Position numbers and translations under genes: made by a program. The notes beneath the pieces were generated by a model. That model ran no database searches, was not told the DNA's origin, and saw only the letters and a program-made list of their open reading frames with translations. Positions 36,884-44,944 of a stretch of DNA of 64,000 bases are shown here, in pieces. The stretch lies in NCBI RefSeq assembly GCF_002088935.1, contig NZ_NCSS01000006.1, positions 496,001-560,000 on the forward strand, read 5' to 3'. Origin of the DNA: Henriciella litoralis. Lineage in GTDB: Bacteria; Pseudomonadota; Alphaproteobacteria; Caulobacterales; Hyphomonadaceae. Within the stretch, counting starts at the first letter, position 1; each line of letters starts with the position of its first letter.

Positions 36884-37729
36884 ATGGCTGCCACTGAAAT
36901 ACAGACCAATTCCCCCGATCTCTGGCTAGACCAGTGGCCTTGGCCAGACGCCGGCAGTCACAAGCACAAACGCGGGCATTTGGGGTGCGTCACGGGTTCG
37001 GCCGCCTCAACGGGCGCAGCCCGTCTGGCCGCGCGCGCAGGCCTTCGAATCGGAGCTGGCCTGGTGACGCTTCTCTCCCCGCCATCGGCCACCCTGGTGA
37101 ATGCGTCCGTCTCAACGGCGGTGATGGTGAAACCGTTTTCATCGGTGGAAGACCTCACCGAACTTGCCGAATCATGCAGCTGCGCCCTGATTGGCCCTGC
37201 AGCTGGTGTGAAGGCGCAGACCCGGGATAACACCCTCATTTTGTTGGAGTCTGCAGATAGTTGCGTTCTGGATGCCGACGCGCTCACAGTTTTCTCCGAC
37301 GCGCCTGAGGACCTCTTTAGCCAGATAACCAAACCTGTCGTGCTCACCCCGCATGAGGGCGAATTCAAACGCATTTTCCCTGATTTCCTCAACCAGCACA
37401 CAAGAGAAAAAGCCGTCCGCCTCGCGGCAAAAGAATCAAACGCCATCGTTATATTGAAAGGCGCCGAAACCCTGATCGCAGCGCCAGATGGACGCCTTGT
37501 GCGCAACACTCATGCCTCTCCCTTCCTCGCAACCGCCGGCAGCGGCGACGTGCTGGCCGGCCTCACCGGCGGCCTGATGGCACAAGGCATGGACGCCTTC
37601 CTCGCGGCCTGCGCCGCCTGCTGGACCCACGGCGAACTCGGCCTCCGCCTCGGTCCCGGTTTAATTTCCGAAGATCTCCCCGACGCCCTGCCCGCACTTC
37701 TCAAAGAGTTTTATGCAACGAGGTCTTGA
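36884..37729 (+). CDS. nnrD: ADP-dependent NAD(P)H-hydrate dehydratase, stand-alone
   Basis: Repairs hydrated NADH and NADPH. The 281-residue ribokinase-like domain has SHKHKRGHLGCVTGS with Gly-rich substrate loop, GLRIGAGLVTLLSP, VLTPHEGEFKRIF, VILKGAETLIA, and TAGSGDVLAGLTGGLMAQG with the catalytic Asp. Most bacterial Nnr proteins are fused to an N-terminal epimerase domain; that domain is absent here, so the epimerase must be a separate gene or missing. In many rhizobia-like alphaproteobacteria the nnr gene is next to glnB-glnA, and it is only 1.7 kb away from them here. It is followed by tRNA-Leu. Confidence 0.9.
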   Translation: MAATEIQTNSPDLWLDQWPWPDAGSHKHKRGHLGCVTGSAASTGAARLAARAGLRIGAGLVTLLSPPSATLVNASVSTAVMVKPFSSVEDLTELAESCSCALIGPAAGVKAQTRDNTLILLESADSCVLDADALTVFSDAPEDLFSQITKPVVLTPHEGEFKRIFPDFLNQHTREKAVRLAAKESNAIVILKGAETLIAAPDGRLVRNTHASPFLATAGSGDVLAGLTGGLMAQGMDAFLAACAACWTHGELGLRLGPGLISEDLPDALPALLKEFYATRS

Positions 37730-37769
37730 TGCGCGGCGTGACGCGGATTACCAACCCGGCTCGAACCTG

Positions 37770-37854
37770 GCGGATGTGGCGGAATTGGTAGACGCACCAG
37801 ATTTAGGTTCTGGCGCCGCGAGGCGTGGGGGTTCAAGTCCCTTCATCCGCACCA
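37770..37854 (+). tRNA. tRNA-Leu (anticodon UAG)
   Basis: An 85-base class II tRNA: acceptor stem GCGGATG/CATCCGC, anticodon stem CCAGA/TCTGG around loop TTTAGGT (anticodon UAG), a long variable arm (CGCCGCGAGGCG region), T arm GGGGTTCAAGTCCC, and encoded CCA. It precedes tig, as in several other alphaproteobacteria. Confidence 0.97.
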
Positions 37855-37980
37855 GGTGAAATTGCCCTGCCCCACCGCATGGACAGTCACGTTTTGCTGT
37901 GACATACACCGCCGCTTCTAGGAAATCGATTGCCAGAATGACCGGCCTGAAAGGCTGCCACGGCACAAGGAATGACAGAC

Positions 37981-39315
37981 ATGGAATGCACCGAAACCAC
38001 CGATGGCCTCAGCCGCATGTACAAAGTCAAGGTGCCTGCAAGCGAGCTCAAGTCAAAGCTCGACGCCAAGATTGAGGAAATGCGCCCTCAGATGCGCCTG
38101 AAGGGTTTCCGCCCAGGCAAGGTGCCGGCTTCACACGTCCGTAAGATGTTCGGCAAATCCATCATGGGTGAAGTCGTCGAAACGGCGATGAAAGAATCCA
38201 GCGAAAAAGCAATCGCTGACGCCAATGTGCGCCCGGCTTCCCAGCCTGACATGCACATGGAAAGCGACATGGAAGCCGTGCTCGATGGCAAGGAAGACCT
38301 CTCCTATCACATGCACGTCGATGTCATGCCGGACTTCGAGCCAACCGACGTCACCAAGCTCAAGATCGAACGTCCCGTCGCCGAAGTCGAAGACGAAGCT
38401 CTGACTGAGGCGCTCGACCAGGTCGCAGAGAACAATCAGAAGTACGAGCCACGCGGCAAGACAGCCAAGTCGCGCGAAGGCGACGCTGTTGTGATCGACT
38501 TCGTCGGCAAGATCGACGGCGAACCGTTTGAAGGCGGCGCTGCTGAAGGCCATACCCTGGTTCTTGGTTCAAACAGCTTCATTCCGGGCTTTGAAGATCA
38601 GCTCGTCGGCACTAAGGCCGGCGAAGAAAAAGACGTCGAGGTCACCTTCCCTGAGAATTATCAGGCCGACCATCTCGCCGGTAAAGCCGCGGTCTTCGAA
38701 GTCAAAGTCAACGAAGTTCGGGCCCCGAAAAAGCCGGACGTCGACGAAGAGTTCGCCAAAGGTCTCGGCGTTGAATCACTCGAAGAGCTCAAGAACCTGG
38801 TCAAAGGCCAGCTTCAGCAGGAGCTCGACGGCGCATCCCGTTCGAAAGCCAAGCGTAACCTGCTTGATGCTCTCGACGAGAAGCATGACTTCGAACTGCC
38901 GCCGAAAATGGTTGAAATGGAATTTGACCAGATCTGGCAGCAGCTTCAGGCTGAAATGGATGCCGGCCGCGTCAGCGATGACGACAAGGACAAATCCGAA
39001 GACGAGCTGAAGGAAGAGTACCGCAAGATCGCCGAACGCCGCGTTCGCCTCGGTCTGGTGCTGGCTGAAATCGGCCGCCTTCAAGACATCAAGATTTCCG
39101 AGCAGGAAGTTCAGCAATCTCTCATCCGCGAAGCCCAGCGCTTCCCGGGCCAGGAGCGTCAGGTGCTCGAATTCTTCCAGAGCAATCCGAACGCGATGGC
39201 TCAACTTCGCGCGCCGATCTATGAGGACAAGGTTGTCGACTACCTCCTCGAGACGGTGAAAGTCACCGACAAGACCGTCTCTCGTGAAGAGCTTCTGGCC
39301 GAAGACGACGAATAG
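37981..39315 (+). CDS. tig: Trigger factor
   Basis: Ribosome-bound chaperone and prolyl isomerase that meets nascent chains at the exit tunnel. The 444-residue protein has the N-terminal ribosome-binding domain with the signature GFRPGKVP, an FKBP-type PPIase domain at about 150-235 (GDAVVIDFVGKIDGEPFEGG, FIPGFEDQLVG), and a long helical C-terminal chaperone domain. Two ATGs compete: 37972 and 37981. AAGGA at 37967-37971 is nine bases from the second and abuts the first, and MECTET aligns with the family start MQVTET, so 37981 is preferred. A strong terminator follows. Confidence 0.97.
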   Translation: MECTETTDGLSRMYKVKVPASELKSKLDAKIEEMRPQMRLKGFRPGKVPASHVRKMFGKSIMGEVVETAMKESSEKAIADANVRPASQPDMHMESDMEAVLDGKEDLSYHMHVDVMPDFEPTDVTKLKIERPVAEVEDEALTEALDQVAENNQKYEPRGKTAKSREGDAVVIDFVGKIDGEPFEGGAAEGHTLVLGSNSFIPGFEDQLVGTKAGEEKDVEVTFPENYQADHLAGKAAVFEVKVNEVRAPKKPDVDEEFAKGLGVESLEELKNLVKGQLQQELDGASRSKAKRNLLDALDEKHDFELPPKMVEMEFDQIWQQLQAEMDAGRVSDDDKDKSEDELKEEYRKIAERRVRLGLVLAEIGRLQDIKISEQEVQQSLIREAQRFPGQERQVLEFFQSNPNAMAQLRAPIYEDKVVDYLLETVKVTDKTVSREELLAEDDE

Positions 39316-39338
39316 GTCTCGGTACACCCGAATTTGAA

Positions 39339-39369
39339 AAAGCCCGGCCAATCGCGCCGGGCTTTTTTT
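39339..39369. terminator. Bidirectional terminator between tig and the outer-membrane protein gene
   Basis: Ten-base-pair stem AAAGCCCGGC / GCCGGGCTTT with a seven-base loop and a T run on both strands (seven T on +, AAAAA/TTTTT on -). It ends tig transcription and, on the other strand, the convergent 999-residue gene, whose TAA stop (39368-39370) is part of the T run. Confidence 0.9.
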
Positions 39370-42367
39370 ATGGTGCCTCCGTCAGTTGGGCGACCTGTTG
39401 CGCTGGCGTCACCCCAAAGACCTCCGGCGGTATCGCAATCGGCACGATTTGCAGCATAGCGTCTTCAGTCAATTTCACGTCGACCGCATACTCTTCCCAG
39501 CCAACCATCACGAAGAGCCTGTAGTCGCCCGGCTCGAGGTTCTCGAAACCGTATTGACCGAAAGAGGCCGTTGGCACTTCGACGGATGCATTCGTTGCAA
39601 GATTGAGCAGACGCACTGGCTGGCCTTCAAGCCGCTCGTCCCTATGGCTCGCTATGCCGTTCCCATCCATATCTATGAAGACGGCCCCGCGAAGCTGGCC
39701 AGACTGAATGACTGGAATATCGACAGTGGTGCGGCGCCCTTCAGCGACCGAAGCTTTGATCAGTTCTGCATCCTGGACCCGGTAGCCCAGCGGCAGACTG
39801 CGCTGATTGATCGACAGGCCGAACAGACCCTCTTTCACGTTCTCTATCTCGAAGTCACCGTCACGATCTGCAGCGTGGGAAAGTTGCGTCCCTCGGACCT
39901 CGACTTGCGCGCCCGCGAGCCCAGGCTCATCAGCCTGGCGCACACCATCCCGGTTGAGATCGACAAAGACGCGGCCCGTCAGGACGCCGCGGTCGGCGAG
40001 CGGCAGTGTCTGGCGGCGCGGCTCATTGAACTCAATGGTGCCGCGCAAGGCGATCGAAAAATCGTTGCGGCCTTCAAGATCGTCAAAATAGCTCGCGACG
40101 ATCTCGGTCCTTCTGCCGACGCGATACCGGGCCTCAAGATTGGCGTAGTAGCGCGTGGCAGCAGCTTCAGGTTCGAAATTGGAAAGCGCCCAGACCTGAC
40201 CCGACAGCTCTAGTTTTTCGTCGAGCAGCAGGCCGCTCGAAAAGGCCGCAGCCCCCCCGGCGCGAAAGCGTGCGTCGCCGTCTGTATAGGTGACGGTCGC
40301 GGCGGGTGCCACGGAAACAAAAGCGCCGTTCTTGAACGACTTTTGCAATGGGTTGGATTGAGCGATCGCGACGGCCTGGTTTGACGGCCTCGTGCCGTTT
40401 TCGAGATGAAGATAGTTGGCCTGCAACGAGCCCCAGTCGAAACGCTGATAGGCCCGCACGCGCACGTCTGTCATCGTCTCGTCAGAAGCGTCCCCAAATG
40501 CCCTGCTATGCTCAACGTCCACCGCCAGGTCAGGGCCAGATGCGCCGATTTTGGTGTTGAGCGAAGCCGAATAGACATGCGTAGTCGTCGAAACCGGCCC
40601 GTCGATCTGATTGATCGAAGCGCGCGCACCGACCGACACATATTGAAGAATTCCCCAGGACTTCGCGCTGCGCCAGTCGGTCGAAATTGCGCCGGTCGTT
40701 CTCGCGCCGACCCGGTTATCGAAGACGCCGCCAAAATAGGTCGCATCCCGCGATGCCTGGAATTTTTCCCCGTCATGCTGGCCAGAGATGGACACAGTCC
40801 ATTGGTCGTTCATCGCAAAGCGAAGTTCGCCGCGACCACGAACATCAAAGCCGGTCTCGGCTCCGTCGAAATATCCGCCATCTACCGAAACGTAAGCGGT
40901 CTGAAGATTGCCAAAGGTGCCCTTCGGTTCGATGACCTTCTGGACCGATCCGACAATAGCCGTATCGTCGCCTCCAGCCGTCACTCTGGCCGCAACGCCG
41001 ATCTCCTGAGACCCATCCTTGTCCAGCAATCGAACGCCGCCTGCAAAGCCGCCAAACTCCGGCTTGGTCGCGTGCTCACTGATCGTCTCTGCGCCCGTGA
41101 GCATTGTTCCTGCGGACACGGCGAGAATGTCGCCTCCGTCGGTCTTGCGGCGCCAGGACAGCCCACGGACCCTCGAGACGTCGACGCCGGCCGTTTCGCG
41201 GAACCGACCGCTATAGTCCCCAACCGACCCCGCCCAACCATCCAGCGACTGAACGTCGAGCGACATCCAGCTCGGCTGCAGCTCCTCCAGAGCCTCGAGC
41301 CCTCCAGCGCTTTCATAGGTAAGCCGGGAATTATACCTGCCCCAGCGGCTGGAGAATTCTGCGCGGTTCGGACCACGGTCACTTAGCAGGTAGCTGAGCG
41401 CTTCTGGCGTGAACGGAGAACCGCCTGCTCCAGCTGCGCCCCTGTCTGGCGGAAGCGCGGCGCCGCCGAGGCGATCGTCCTGCCGTACATCGATACGATT
41501 GGAGCCTGGTGACAGCGAAATATGAGTGCCCGTCAGGGCTTCGACGGCCGAAAATGGCAACAGCAAGGAGGATGGCTCGGCAAAGCTCATATTAGGCGAA
41601 ACACCGCGCGGCGTGCCATTGACCGTGATTAGTCCTGTCGCAAGCTCCAGCGAAATCACCGCAGTATCCTGAGCGCGAATGACCTGCACCATGCCCGCTT
41701 GCAGCGTCAGCTGGTGGCCAAGCGCCTGGGTGATCGGCTCAAGCGGCACCAGAAGTACCGGCCCGATCGTGCGCGGTTCCTTCGCACCAAACGTGTCCAC
41801 CGGGCGGCCATTGACCCAAAGGTCCAGTTCAGATTGCGGGCGAAGGCCTTTTTGAAGCTCGAATGTGTAGGTCCCATCTGCCTCAACCAGCAGGGTTGTC
41901 CCCGTGATCACTGCAATAGTTTTGGGTTCAAGCCATGTGCCGGACTCTTCACCGCGTTGGAATTCTGGCAGCTTTCCAAGCACCATGTCGTTGGCGCGAA
42001 ACTCGCCATCGCCGAAATTCAACGTCATAACCGCGTCGTCCTGCGGTCGGTAATACGTCAGGCGATTGTCTGAGACCTCAAACCGGCTCCCCAATATCTG
42101 GGCTATCGGCGCGGCATCTATGAGGGTTCGGCTATCTTTACCGTCTGCGTGGCGTGTCGGTACGGAAAGACGGGCACCAGCGACTTCAACGTCGATGTAG
42201 GCCTTGGTGGCGGCTACTGGGTCAGGGACGCTCTGGGGCGGCGACAAATCGGCAGGCTGGGTCGTACGGAGCGCGACGTTCACACCACTCTCTTGCGCTG
42301 TTGCCACGGGCATCAGCGGAAGAAGCGTCAGGGCCGCGAGGGCCAGTATGAGTGGGCGCGTAACCAT
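39368..42367 (-). CDS. Large outer-membrane protein: CAON-like repeats, predicted beta-barrel, two SdrD/Cna-B-like domains
   Basis: A 999-residue exported protein that I do not recognise as a named family. A signal peptide (1-24, cut near ATAQ) precedes three segments resembling copper-amine-oxidase N-terminal repeats (about 80-120, 200-235, 265-300; for example VPLEPITQALGHQLTL). Residues about 330-790 alternate short amphipathic strands and read like a large beta-barrel. Two Ig-like SdrD/Cna-B repeats follow at about 794-885 and 891-975, each with a Ca-loop-like stretch (DLNRDGVRQADEPGL; DMDGNGIASHRDERLEG). The plan is usher-like but no chaperone or pilin gene is nearby. No clear Shine-Dalgarno precedes the ATG; a hairpin lies there instead. 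Function unknown; surface display or secretion is inference. Confidence 0.75.
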   Translation of the reverse strand: MVTRPLILALAALTLLPLMPVATAQESGVNVALRTTQPADLSPPQSVPDPVAATKAYIDVEVAGARLSVPTRHADGKDSRTLIDAAPIAQILGSRFEVSDNRLTYYRPQDDAVMTLNFGDGEFRANDMVLGKLPEFQRGEESGTWLEPKTIAVITGTTLLVEADGTYTFELQKGLRPQSELDLWVNGRPVDTFGAKEPRTIGPVLLVPLEPITQALGHQLTLQAGMVQVIRAQDTAVISLELATGLITVNGTPRGVSPNMSFAEPSSLLLPFSAVEALTGTHISLSPGSNRIDVRQDDRLGGAALPPDRGAAGAGGSPFTPEALSYLLSDRGPNRAEFSSRWGRYNSRLTYESAGGLEALEELQPSWMSLDVQSLDGWAGSVGDYSGRFRETAGVDVSRVRGLSWRRKTDGGDILAVSAGTMLTGAETISEHATKPEFGGFAGGVRLLDKDGSQEIGVAARVTAGGDDTAIVGSVQKVIEPKGTFGNLQTAYVSVDGGYFDGAETGFDVRGRGELRFAMNDQWTVSISGQHDGEKFQASRDATYFGGVFDNRVGARTTGAISTDWRSAKSWGILQYVSVGARASINQIDGPVSTTTHVYSASLNTKIGASGPDLAVDVEHSRAFGDASDETMTDVRVRAYQRFDWGSLQANYLHLENGTRPSNQAVAIAQSNPLQKSFKNGAFVSVAPAATVTYTDGDARFRAGGAAAFSSGLLLDEKLELSGQVWALSNFEPEAAATRYYANLEARYRVGRRTEIVASYFDDLEGRNDFSIALRGTIEFNEPRRQTLPLADRGVLTGRVFVDLNRDGVRQADEPGLAGAQVEVRGTQLSHAADRDGDFEIENVKEGLFGLSINQRSLPLGYRVQDAELIKASVAEGRRTTVDIPVIQSGQLRGAVFIDMDGNGIASHRDERLEGQPVRLLNLATNASVEVPTASFGQYGFENLEPGDYRLFVMVGWEEYAVDVKLTEDAMLQIVPIAIPPEVFGVTPAQQVAQLTEAP

Positions 42368-42372
42368 TCAAG

Positions 42373-42394
42373 CGGTCGGCTAATTCGCCGACCG
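42373..42394 (-). promoter_or_regulatory. Hairpin immediately upstream of the outer-membrane protein start
   Basis: Perfect eight-base-pair stem CGGTCGGC / GCCGACCG with a six-base loop, ending five bases before the ATG. It occupies the place where a ribosome binding site would be, so it may control translation of the large gene, for example through coupling to the small frame upstream. No U tract follows, so it is not a normal terminator. Confidence 0.45.
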
Positions 42395-42402
42395 AAGCCC
42401 AT

Positions 42403-42597
42403 CTACGAGAGGGTAGGCTCAGTGACGCTGTGGCGGCATTCGCCTGTCGTCGAGACGTCGCCTCGGGCTTTGCCCCTCAGGATACCGGTCGTGGTGTTTT
42501 TGAAACCGATTGAGACATCGGACGCTCGCGGATCAGCAACTGCGCTCGCAGCCCCCATCGGCGAACAGGCCGTGAGACCTGCCAGCTTATAGCCCAT
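42403..42597 (-). CDS. Small reading frame upstream of the outer-membrane protein (64 residues, uncertain)
   Basis: A 64-residue frame starting at the ATG at 42597, with GGTGA five bases upstream. Its first 21 residues (MGYKLAGLTACSP...) are weakly signal-peptide-like, and the rest (SDVSIGFKNTTTG...) is unlike any family I know. It ends 35 bases before the large gene. It could be a real small exported protein, a leader peptide, or the remnant of a longer gene. Evidence for translation is only the position and the spacing. Confidence 0.35.
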   Translation of the reverse strand: MGYKLAGLTACSPMGAASAVADPRASDVSIGFKNTTTGILRGKARGDVSTTGECRHSVTEPTLS

Positions 42598-42601
42598 TTT
42601 T

Positions 42602-42620
42602 TCACCCAACTTTCTGTTGT
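42602..42620 (-). promoter_or_regulatory. Shared box A: candidate operator before the small frame and outer-membrane gene
   Basis: The minus strand reads ACAACAGAAAGTTGGGTGA just before the small frame. An almost identical sequence (ACAACAAAAGTTGAGTGA, one base shorter) lies just before the LdtR-like regulator gene at 44611-44628. Both contain the inverted pair CAAC / GTTG. This suggests common control; the 3' part also overlaps the ribosome-binding region. Confidence 0.45.
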
Positions 42621-42812
42621 TATTGGAAAAAATATAGTCCGCGGGAGTTAATGTGGGGCTTACTGGAGACCGAAAACTGCGACAACACTGCAGGATGCGT
42701 CAGGCTGACCAAGTGCCTGATCGGCATCGCCGTGGTATCCATAAAACTCGATTTTTCATCCCGCATCTGAACGGCGATCGTTCAAAGACACGAAGACGTC
42801 CTGGTTTAACTT

Positions 42813-43364
42813 ATGCCCACAATGCGTTGTTTTTCCTCTATTGCTTTAGCCTCGCTGCTAGCCATGGCCGCATCGTGTGATCGTACGGCGCAAGAGCCCG
42901 AGCGAATCGAACCACCCGCTTCAACCGCAACTCAGCCGGTCGCGCCCGCCGTGACGGCGCCAGAGACTGCTGCAGATCCGGTGTCGCGTGACTTCTCAGG
43001 TTTTCCTGAACCCTATGCCAGTGCGGATTACGCCCTTGGTCGCCGGACATTCAAACTGTGCGGGAGCTGTCACACCGTGACAGCTGGCGGCCGCGATCTG
43101 GTGGGGCCAAATCTTCACGGCATATTTGGCCGTCAGGCCGGCTCCAAAGAGGGGTTCGCCTATTCCAAGGCGCTGAGCGCTGCCGACTTTCAGTGGACAC
43201 CTGATCGCGTGGAGCATTGGCTTGCCAATCCGAATGACTATCTGCCCGGCAACAACATGACCTTTGCGGGCGTGCGTCAGGAGAATGCCCGGCATGCCGT
43301 TATCGCCTATCTGATGCTGGAAAGCGGATACGACGCGGGCGCCGCTTCCGAGACGGCGGACTAG
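42813..43364 (+). CDS. Monoheme c-type cytochrome, probable lipoprotein
   Basis: A 183-residue exported protein. The N-terminal signal ends in AMAASC (Cys22), a lipobox-like site, followed by a 40-residue Pro/Ala/Thr linker. The cytochrome domain has the heme motif CGSCH at 83-87, GPNLHGIFGRQAG, and an axial Met at 149 (NNMTFAG), a class I cytochrome c552-like plan. It would carry electrons in the periplasm to a terminal oxidase or another enzyme; no partner gene is adjacent. The stop codon overlaps that of the convergent outer-membrane gene through CTAG. Either Met codon (42813 or 42822) could start it. Confidence 0.9.
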   Translation: MPTMRCFSSIALASLLAMAASCDRTAQEPERIEPPASTATQPVAPAVTAPETAADPVSRDFSGFPEPYASADYALGRRTFKLCGSCHTVTAGGRDLVGPNLHGIFGRQAGSKEGFAYSKALSAADFQWTPDRVEHWLANPNDYLPGNNMTFAGVRQENARHAVIAYLMLESGYDAGAASETAD

Positions 43365-44056
43365 AAGGTTTTGGCCACCGCGAAGAACGCGGCCGACTCC
43401 TCGAACTCACCGCCGAGTTCCTGAAGAACGCCGATGGATAAATCGACCGCCGGCAGGCGCCAGAGATATTCGAACTGGTATTTCTGAGAGCTGGCATTGG
43501 TTGTGCCATCGTCCAGCCAGGCTTGGGTAATAGTCCAGATGCCGGGGTAGATCTCCCTGCCCCATCCAGCCTCCAGCCGGTACCGTTCGCACCCGTCTTC
43601 GTGCGCCCGGTATGCAATGTCGGCAAACCAGAAGCCATCGCGGTCTTGCTCGGTGTTTTCCTTATAGGAGCGGCCAAGCCCGGCGCGCCCCTCAACGCCC
43701 AGACTCTTGCATCCTGCAGCCCCACCAATGGCAGCCCCTTCCAGTAAGCCAAATTCAATGGACGCCTGGTACGTTTCTCCCAGCCGAAACGGGCGCCGCA
43801 AGGTCGCGCGCCATCCGTCGGCTGTAAATTCAGGATATCCGTCGAACGCGACGCGCTCATATTTCAGCGTCGACGTCCATGTGTCCGACAAGCCGTACTC
43901 GGCATATGCATCGACCCGGCCGCTGGCCAGACCCTCCACTTCACCGAGCGAAATTGCGACACGGGAATAGAGATCGCCATGCGGCTGGCCCCAGGGACCA
44001 GCGTGGCATGGCGCGGCTGCGAACACCGCGATCAGGACGGGACATAATCGGACCAT
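43361..44056 (-). CDS. Small outer-membrane beta-barrel protein, uncharacterised
   Basis: A 231-residue protein with a signal peptide (MVRLCPVLIAVFAAAPCHA) and alternating strands (VDAYAEYGLSDTW, LKYERVAFDG, FGLLEGAAIGG, WFADIAYRAH) ending in a terminal Phe (AVAKTF), the outer-membrane insertion signal. About 8-12 strands would fit a small barrel. No named family is recognised. It ends in a CTAG shared with the cytochrome gene and starts 45 bases after the regulator gene on the same strand, so the two may be co-transcribed. Confidence 0.75.
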   Translation of the reverse strand: MVRLCPVLIAVFAAAPCHAGPWGQPHGDLYSRVAISLGEVEGLASGRVDAYAEYGLSDTWTSTLKYERVAFDGYPEFTADGWRATLRRPFRLGETYQASIEFGLLEGAAIGGAAGCKSLGVEGRAGLGRSYKENTEQDRDGFWFADIAYRAHEDGCERYRLEAGWGREIYPGIWTITQAWLDDGTTNASSQKYQFEYLWRLPAVDLSIGVLQELGGEFEESAAFFAVAKTF

Positions 44057-44101
44057 GAGCGAAAAGCACTAGGCGTTCTGCTCATGGTTGAAAAGTCACA
44101 A

Positions 44102-44596
44102 TTATAGACGGAACCGGATCTGGTCAGACCAGAAACGCTCAAGGCGCGATACCGTCTTGTTCAGCTGAGTGAGATCCACCGGACGAACGCTCGCTGTCGG
44201 CTCAAGCGCCGTTGCCTGCTTGGCGAAGAGACCTTCGACACGCTTGCGGACGGTGTGGCCGCGCTCTGTCAGGCGAAGGTGCACGGTGCGTTTGTCGGCT
44301 TCCGACCGCGACTGCAGCAGGTATCCACCTTCCTGAAGTTTCTTGATGTTATAGCTGAGGCTCGTGCCAGCAAATGCCCCACGGGCACGCAGCGTTGAAG
44401 CCGGGGTTTCGCCTTCGCCAATTTCATAGAGAAGCAGCGCCTGGACACCCGTCAGGTGACGTTCACCGCCACGCTCGAGATCATCCTTGACGACATCGTG
44501 CAACCGACGATGTGCTTGCTCAAGAAGAGAAAGGGATTTCAGGAAAGATTCAGCAACCGTATCTTCAGCGGTCACTGCTTGCACAGCGTTGTTCAT
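44102..44596 (-). CDS. MarR-family winged-helix regulator, LdtR-like
   Basis: A 164-residue MarR-type DNA-binding protein. The segment TGVQALLLYEIGEGE, the recognition region GTSLSYNIKKLQEGGYLLQ and the wing EADKRTVHLRLTERG closely resemble LdtR, which controls an L,D-transpeptidase in Liberibacter and rhizobia. No L,D-transpeptidase gene is in this window. I used the ATG at 44596; the ATGs at 44608 and 44611 are equally possible and would place the start inside the shared box. The gene is divergent from the PilZ gene and upstream of the small outer-membrane gene on the same strand. Confidence 0.85.
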   Translation of the reverse strand: MNNAVQAVTAEDTVAESFLKSLSLLEQAHRRLHDVVKDDLERGGERHLTGVQALLLYEIGEGETPASTLRARGAFAGTSLSYNIKKLQEGGYLLQSRSEADKRTVHLRLTERGHTVRKRVEGLFAKQATALEPTASVRPVDLTQLNKTVSRLERFWSDQIRFRL

Positions 44597-44610
44597 TGTT
44601 ATCACCATCA

Positions 44611-44628
44611 TCACTCAACTTTTGTTGT
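44611..44628 (-). promoter_or_regulatory. Shared box B: candidate autoregulatory operator of the LdtR-like gene
   Basis: The minus strand reads ACAACAAAAGTTGAGTGA, matching box A at 42602-42620 except for one inserted base and one G/A change. It contains the inverted pair CAAC-AAAA-GTTG and lies at the start of the regulator gene, where MarR proteins often bind to repress themselves. Confidence 0.45.
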
Positions 44629-44944
44629 AGTTTGAACAGAGTTACGCCGATCTTCCTGACATTTCGTTAAACATGGGGGTTTGACGGCCCCGATTCGTTA
44701 ATATTTGACGTCCAAACCGTTACCTTCGGCGACAAAAACCCCGATCTCACTCAATTCAACGATGTATAAACTATTCGGGCGCGACAATTGGCCGTTGAGT
44801 CGACCGCCGCGGATCAACAAAGTCATGGCCGCCTGACATCCATGATATGATTATCTGAAATTCTGGCGGCATTTATGAGTTGGGAATGTGGATAGAAAAC
44901 CGATGACCAATCAATTGAACAACGCAGCCCAGGAGTCGGAAGAC
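44629..44944. other. Divergent intergenic region, regulator / PilZ
   Basis: This 316-base stretch is AT-richer than its surroundings and must contain the divergent promoters. TTGACG occurs twice on the + strand, each near GTTAA, but without a clearly spaced -10 element. No gene, terminator or RNA could be supported. Confidence 0.4.

Noticed and set aside
37770..37854. tRNA-Leu as an attachment site for an integrated element
   Set aside because: There is no integrase, no direct repeat of the tRNA 3' end seen nearby, and the following gene is the housekeeping tig.
40406..41386. Open frame of about 326 codons on the + strand opposite the outer-membrane protein gene
   Set aside because: Composition is Arg/Pro-rich without motifs, as expected for an antisense frame. 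The minus-strand product has a signal peptide and domains.
39368..44596. Horizontally acquired island
   Set aside because: No transposase or integrase is present, base composition looks like that of its neighbours by eye, and tig and hemB-like core genes flank it. Codon-usage statistics would be needed to argue otherwise.
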